A stretch of DNA of 64,000 nucleotides from Acheta domesticus (lineage: Eukaryota; Arthropoda; Insecta; Orthoptera; Gryllidae): the NCBI GenBank assembly GCA_031308135.1, contig JAHLJT010009419.1, positions 181,614,856 to 181,678,855 of the forward strand. Direction: 5' to 3'. Each line of letters starts with the position of its first letter. The stretch's first letter is position 1. This document shows, one piece after another, positions 58,665 to 64,000 of this stretch. The translations under genes and the position numbers were made by a program. Under the pieces are notes generated by a model. It saw only the letters and a program-made list of their open reading frames with translations. It was not told the DNA's origin and did not search any database.

Positions 58665-61128
58665 TTTAGTATTGCTAAAAAGTTTAGTATTTTATTACTT
58701 GTTTAACTAGTTTAGTGTTTTAGTACTATCGTGTATAATATAGTTTAAGTACACTTTTTTTCAGACACTTCAATCAGCTCCGTACGTCTTCTCCAAGTTG
58801 TGCAAATCTACGTACATGGATTGCGCCCTATTCTCTGCAAAAAACATTGTCAACTGTCATCATTCGAATTTCACAGAAATCAATTCATTAAAGAATATCC
58901 CGAAATATTTAATTTAATCACTACAGCAACATCTATTGAATGTTTACGATGAGGCCTTAGAGTTCCGAAACCTCAACTCAATAGTCTTTTCCTTTGATAA
59001 CATGAGCTACATTATGATTGGGGAATTATGACATAAATATGAATGATAATTAATATTTGTACGGCTTCAATTCCGAGAGAACGGCTCAATGGTTGTTGTT
59101 TCGCAAGTCTAATCGTCTCACCGTGTTGCCTCACCTCTCGCCGCCGTAGGGTCACTCCAATACACTACGTGTGTTGAGATAAGACGATGAATTCATATTT
59201 TCATATAGAGCCGAATTCATATTTTTTGACACGTACAGAGTAAGGAGCTCCTTTAGCACTAAGCGATTGCTTAGAATAGTAGTCACCTACCTAGATTCGT
59301 ATAGACGATTTTATTTATTTGTCAAAAAACAGTAAAAACTGTATATGACGTTCCTAATTATTGCTTCATTTACATGACAGGAAACGTGGCCTTGTGTCAT
59401 TTGCACGAGATGCTTTGTGGTTGATTGCCCACGAAAAGTACACACTAAATAGTTTTCTTAAAATGAGCGTCCAATTTGACTCGTCCGGTTTCAACATCAT
59501 TTGTAATTGTACACTTTCCATCAATTGTCCATATTACTGATAAGGGTGAAAATTTGGAGAAGTACCCCGTACAACCATCTTGTATTTTGAAGAAATGTGT
59601 GCCGAATTCCTCGTGTCTCAAAGGATAATTTGTGAAGTTGTAGCTTCGTGGATGAAATATTTTTTGAGATGTAACAGTTTGTTACGGCTCATAGAGCGTC
59701 ATGTTCAACAGTACAACTCTAAGATTTTGCAGTGTAGGGATACATATTTCCTTTTCCGTTATTACCAAACAAATGAAACTGAGCATACTTATGCAACCTT
59801 TTACGCTCTACCTAATGATTTTAATATCTATCTCTCTTTAATTAATTTATAGTGGGTACAATGCAGCAAATTTACCAAAAAATATTAGCTTTAAAAAATT
59901 TCGGACTAACATTGAATAGCATCCTTAATATTTGAATAAAAAGATGAAACTTGACCCATAATATATCAACATTACATTGTTTCTGATTGCTTAATTTCAA
60001 ACACTTCCCTCTCACCATTTCTTAATATGTTAAGTTTAAATTGGATAATTTTGGAAAGAAGTTCCAAAATAAGCAATATTCAGCATCTTTTACAAAAAGT
60101 ACCCTCTAGAAATTCTTTTAAACCTATCTTAATGCTAGAAAGGGAAGGTTTTGTAACGTTTAAAAAAAGTTAATTTGATTATCCATATATAATGCCATAT
60201 GCCAATGATACATAATGCCAAAATGTGGTAAAATATTGAATAAACGAATTAGTGTTCAATACTAATTCAAGAGTTTATTGTTGTATTGTTTCCTCAGGAC
60301 TCAAGGAAGAAAATTGAAATTAAGCTCATTATATCTCAACATAATACTGTTTTTTAATACCAAAATTCCACCTTCTACCTCAGACCATTACTGTAAAAAC
60401 AAGTGTAAAGTTATTGGTTTTATAAAAAGTTTCAATTGTTATTTTCATAGTAAGTGTGTGACACATGTTTTATGGTCGAGATTTGATTTTCTGCCGTAGC
60501 CGTAAGTCTAGGAAGAAAGAAATATTAATGGAGACCATTGAAAAAGCAACCCCTTCGCTCACGAAATATGAACATTTTTTTCCTTTTTTCTGTAAAAGAT
60601 ATATTTTGTATAAAAATTATATTTGAAAAAAGATGTAATTTTAAATTGGAATAAGGTATTTCATATCTCGAGAAAAAAATAGTGTATTATAGGAACATGA
60701 ATGTAGAAGCGTTGCTAAGGTGTATGTTGTTTACTGACCTATATTTTCACAGTAACAAGACAGTTGTCTTGACAACAGAAACTATGCATTCAGAAACAAT
60801 GTAATGCTGATAGGATCCAAGTTCACTTTTCGTACTCAGGTATTAAGGGATCTGTTTAGTATTCACATCTCGAATTTTTAACACTCTTTGTTGGCAACTT
60901 TGCTTCCTTGTACCCACTGTGTGTTAATAAAGGCAACATTGATATTAGTGTCATTGAGTGGAGCAGAAAAAGTTGCACAAGCAAGCACAATTTAATTTGT
61001 TAAGCAAGGACGGAGAAGGGATTGTATCCCAAACTTTCGAAAATCTTCCAACCGTACAACGTCGCATGGGGTGAAACAAATCGCTGTATCTCAAGAACCA
61101 TTTCACCTATGAAGCTACGTCACAAAAT
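58665..61128. other. no gene recognised
   Basis: About 2.5 kb of AT-rich sequence. The 90-codon frame at 59580-59852 and the 73-codon frame at 60278-60499 show no domain or codon support. Confidence 0.45.
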
Positions 61129-61520
61129 ACAGGGTGTCCGGGGAGGAAACATCGAAACTTCGAAAATAAGCTCTTAAGACAATTCTAAGCATATTTTGTC
61201 TAATAAACTACGGGGATATTTCGAATGGTTGAGCCGCAATAAGCACTCAAAAGTTGGTATGAAAAATTGATTTATCGGCAAAAATTTGCATTATGGAAGC
61301 ATAGAAACACTTCAGAAACATATAAATTGTTTTTTATTTACAAAAGAAATGAATATATTTGTTCAGGAAGAAAAATTAAGCGAGAAATAAGAAAGCGCCC
61401 AATTTACACAATTCGACTGCTTTTTTATTTCTCGCTTAATTTTTCTGTCTGAGCAAATATACTAATTTCTTTTGTAAATAATAAACAATTTAAAACGTTT
61501 CCCCCCTGGACGCCCTGTAT
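61129..61520. mobile_element. palindromic MITE, family 3 copy 2 (deleted)
   Basis: ACAGGGTGTCCGGGGAGGAA start and CGCCCTGTA end, as in 29922-30493, but about 180 bases of the right arm are missing. The inner hairpin (AAATTAAGCGAGAAATAA and complement) is intact. Confidence 0.87.
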
Positions 61521-62337
61521 ATTTTGAGGCACGTGAATCTCGGCATAACAAAATTTCATCAAAATTGAAGATGGTCGCGTCCAGGCCACTTTAGAAGGAT
61601 AAACCTTTTCATTGTGCGAATAATGTGATGCATAAAGAACTCAAAGTACTCTGCAACATCATTGTTAGCGTTTTCCTCTATAGAAGTGAGTGCTGTTTAA
61701 AACCTAAACTAAATAGGTAAAGAGGACCCCAAAGAAGGAACACTTAGGGAACAGGCGACCTTCTTTACATAAATGAGAGGCAATTCATTGCCCGTTCATT
61801 TGAGAATAAGGGCTGTTTTTGGACAAGTATTTGTCACTCATTCAAAGTCACTACTATGCTCCTAATGACACATGTGATGAGATATGATGATGTGTCATGA
61901 TGTGACGAGAAATGGGTATGCAGATAGAGTAATTGATGGAATGGCAGTGGAATCGAGAAACACGGGAATCCTCACACAAACTCAATAAGTCAACCACGAA
62001 GTAGTCTTAGATGGAACAAGGATTTTAATTCCTGAAGCTAGAAGTGGAATGATACCGCAATGTATGTTAGGCTCCAGGCCGCCCAATCGACTGTCACAGA
62101 AAACGGTGAAAATCAAACAAGTTGGATAGAAGATATTCTTCATGGCTCTACTTCAGGTAGAGGACAAAAAATTTTTTATGTGTTAAGGTAGACAGAGGAA
62201 GACCAAGTTATTTTAATGTTTTATGGTCATACGTTCTACAAGACATTTCATTACGTTACAAGAGAAGAAGGTGCTGAAAGGCTAGTTTTTGAGGGTGGTT
62301 TCATACAAGAGAACCCAAAGTCTACGCTGAAGCTTTT
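61521..62337. other. unassigned, possible decayed repeat
   Basis: Mixed sequence in which short coding-like runs (EVVLDGTRILIPEARSG) appear without continuity. It continues at 63059 after the LINE insertion. Confidence 0.3.
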
Positions 62338-62351
62338 AGAGTGAACGAATA

Positions 62352-63044
62352 CTAAACTAACGTGGGAACCACACATTACATCAATAATACATAAAACGAA
62401 TGTCAAGCTTTTAAAATTATACCCATTTTTGAAGAAAAATTCTCATCTTTCTTTAGATTCAGCTTTATGTATATTTAAATATATAATTCGCCCATCATTG
62501 ACATATGCGTGTCCCATTTGGGGTGGTGCAGCGAAATCGCATATTCAAAAACTAGAGGCTATACAAAATAAATATCTTAGAAAAGCATTGAAAGCACCTT
62601 GGTTTATAAGAAACAATCAAATATTACACGAACTCGGTATTCTGTCTCTAAAATCCTGGATCCTTCATCTCTCAAAAAAATTTTATACTTCCCTTATTTC
62701 TTCTCCTGCTTATACATCTTTTAAGCTTGCAAAAACAGCTAATCCTTTCCCGCGAATCAAATCACGCTATTCAAAAGACCGTTTACATTCTCCATAGTTA
62801 ACTTGTTTCATGTAACTATTATTTATTGTAAAAAAAATTATATGTATTTTGTACTATTTATAACCACGGTTTATTTCTAAGATCATTGTGTGTTCAAAAT
62901 CAATAATACCTATACTTATCAGTAACATGTTAGAGGTTACTTTAGAAGTTTCTCCTCAAATTGTACTATGTTAATGTAAAAATTCACACACTTGAAAGAC
63001 AAATTTTTGTCGAACAAGTATAAATAAATATATTTAAAAAAAAA
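62352..63044 (+). mobile_element. 5'-truncated Jockey-clade LINE insertion
   Basis: A 693-bp insertion flanked by the 14-bp duplication AGAGTGAACGAATA (62338-62351 and 63045-63058). It encodes the ORF2 C-terminus in one open frame from LTWEPHITS to RYSKDRLHSP and a stop at 62797: HLSLDSALCIFKYIIRPSLT, YACPIWGGAAKSHI, QNKYLRKALKAPWF. This matches the Jockey-group region after RT (A-PIWG-AA...LQ-IQNK-LR). A 3' UTR and an A-rich tail (A)10 follow. Heavy 5' truncation with an intact duplication indicates target-primed reverse transcription. Confidence 0.9.
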
Positions 63045-63058
63045 AGAGTGAACGAATA

Positions 63059-63710
63059 TCTAGATGATAAACAGAGTGCTTCAATCTTTACATTGATCTT
63101 CAAATTTCCCAATTTGGATATTGATGACGACTTCTAGAAACATTGAGTATTTTTACAAGTACTTGTATAATTTTGTTTGTTTGTACTTGGCGCGTCGGCC
63201 CGTGTACGGGCCAGGACCTACCAGCAGCGCGTGGCCACGGGTTTAGGGGGTACGTGTGGTTAGCACGAAGACATCACCGCACCGTATTTTAGTCTTCTAG
63301 ACGTGAGAAATGGATTTTACAATCGTAACACAGCAACAAATACTGGAACATTGCAAGGAAAACGCACACTATAATCTCTCCCAATCCGACAGGGAATCAA
63401 ATCCAAGGTCGCGTCATGGAAAGTGAGAACGCTGACCAATGAGCTAAAACGCCTAATTTTACCTTCAATTAGCAAATACAGACGGAAATAGCAATAGAAA
63501 TAGCAAATGTAGACACGGAAGAGCTCTTTTTGCATTTGTTACATATCGAATATTATTCCTTAAACTCTAGATTTTTATTTTCTTATTTCGAATTTGTTGC
63601 ATTTCGAAGTTTATTCCTTAATCCCTCACCGTGACCTTTGTAACTCCCAGGGATGATTCCGTGGAATCAGACTGTTCCACGGGTTTGTAAACTTGTACAC
63701 GTAAGCCATC
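63059..63710. other. no gene recognised
   Basis: Includes a GC-rich patch near 63,188-63,250 (GGCGCGTCGGCCCGTGTACG) and an imperfect CGTGGAATC...GTTCCACG pair near 63,660; no gene. Confidence 0.4.
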
Positions 63711-64000
63711 GTTAAGGAAGGCGCATAGCAGGCGCTGAGGCCGACCTCAGTTATTGAACAATCTTATGTGGAGCGAAGTGTACCTGCGGAGGGTTAAGGA
63801 AGGCGCATAGCAGGCGCTGAGGCCGACCTCAGTTATTGAACAATCTTATGTGGAGCGAAGTGTACCTGCAGAGGATTAAGGAAGGCGCATAGCAGGCGCT
63901 GAGGCCGACCTCAGTTATTGAACAATCTTATGTGGAGCGACGTGTACCTGCGGAGGGTTAAGGAAGGCGCATAGCAGGCGCTGAGGCCGACCTCAGTTAT
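63711..64000 (+). repeat. 82-bp satellite, 3.5 units and continuing
   Basis: Units start at 63711, 63793, 63875 and 63957 (GTTAAGGAAGGCGCATAGCA), with only two or three differences among them. The array runs to the window edge, so its full length is unknown. Confidence 0.95.

Noticed and set aside
59580..59852. 90-codon frame
   Set aside because: No ATG start, no recognisable domain, isolated in AT-rich repeats.
63711..64000. CRISPR-like regular repeats
   Set aside because: There are no unique spacers; the units are head-to-tail and identical throughout, as in a satellite.

Overview
The window is nuclear DNA from an arthropod, most likely an insect with a large, repeat-rich genome. The evidence is a multi-exon gene with GT-AG introns up to about 8.4 kb, a protein very close to insect cGMP/cAMP phosphodiesterase 11, and many non-LTR retrotransposons, MITEs and foldback repeats. 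I cannot name the order with confidence. The repeat mix would fit a hemimetabolous insect, but that is a guess.

3.4-35.5 kb (+ strand): the 3' part of a Pde11 gene, in 13 exons whose splice phases all agree (506 codons plus stop). It covers the membrane-distal-style second GAF domain and the whole HD-type catalytic domain, then a 3' UTR of about 2.4 kb. The 5' end of the gene (first GAF domain and start codon) is not clearly in the window. The first three exons lie in GC-rich islands, each next to a different minisatellite. From exon 4 onward the gene is AT-rich and its introns are packed with MITEs, foldback repeats, a solo LTR and decayed LINE pieces.

36.6-43.0 kb (- strand): an essentially full-length I-clade non-LTR retrotransposon. 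It has a gag-like ORF1 with zinc knuckles and an ORF2 with endonuclease, reverse transcriptase, RNase H and a C-terminal zinc finger. It is flanked by a 14-bp target-site duplication, carries tandem 5' monomers and a doubled 3' tail, and is inactivated by several stops and frameshifts.

43-49 kb: old repeats, the 3' end of a second retroelement family whose 5' end is at 18-19 kb, and a decayed transposon ORF. 49.2-49.9 kb (+ strand): the first coding exon of a probable perilipin-like lipid-droplet protein; its later exons were not found here. 50-64 kb: repeats only, including a 2.57-kb element with inverted repeats of about 660 bp inserted in an older repeat, a 5'-truncated Jockey-like LINE with a target-site duplication, and an 82-bp satellite that runs off the end.

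Only two host genes are supported. No rRNA, true tRNA gene, CRISPR array or prokaryotic operon was seen. All calls come from reading the sequence; no database search was run.
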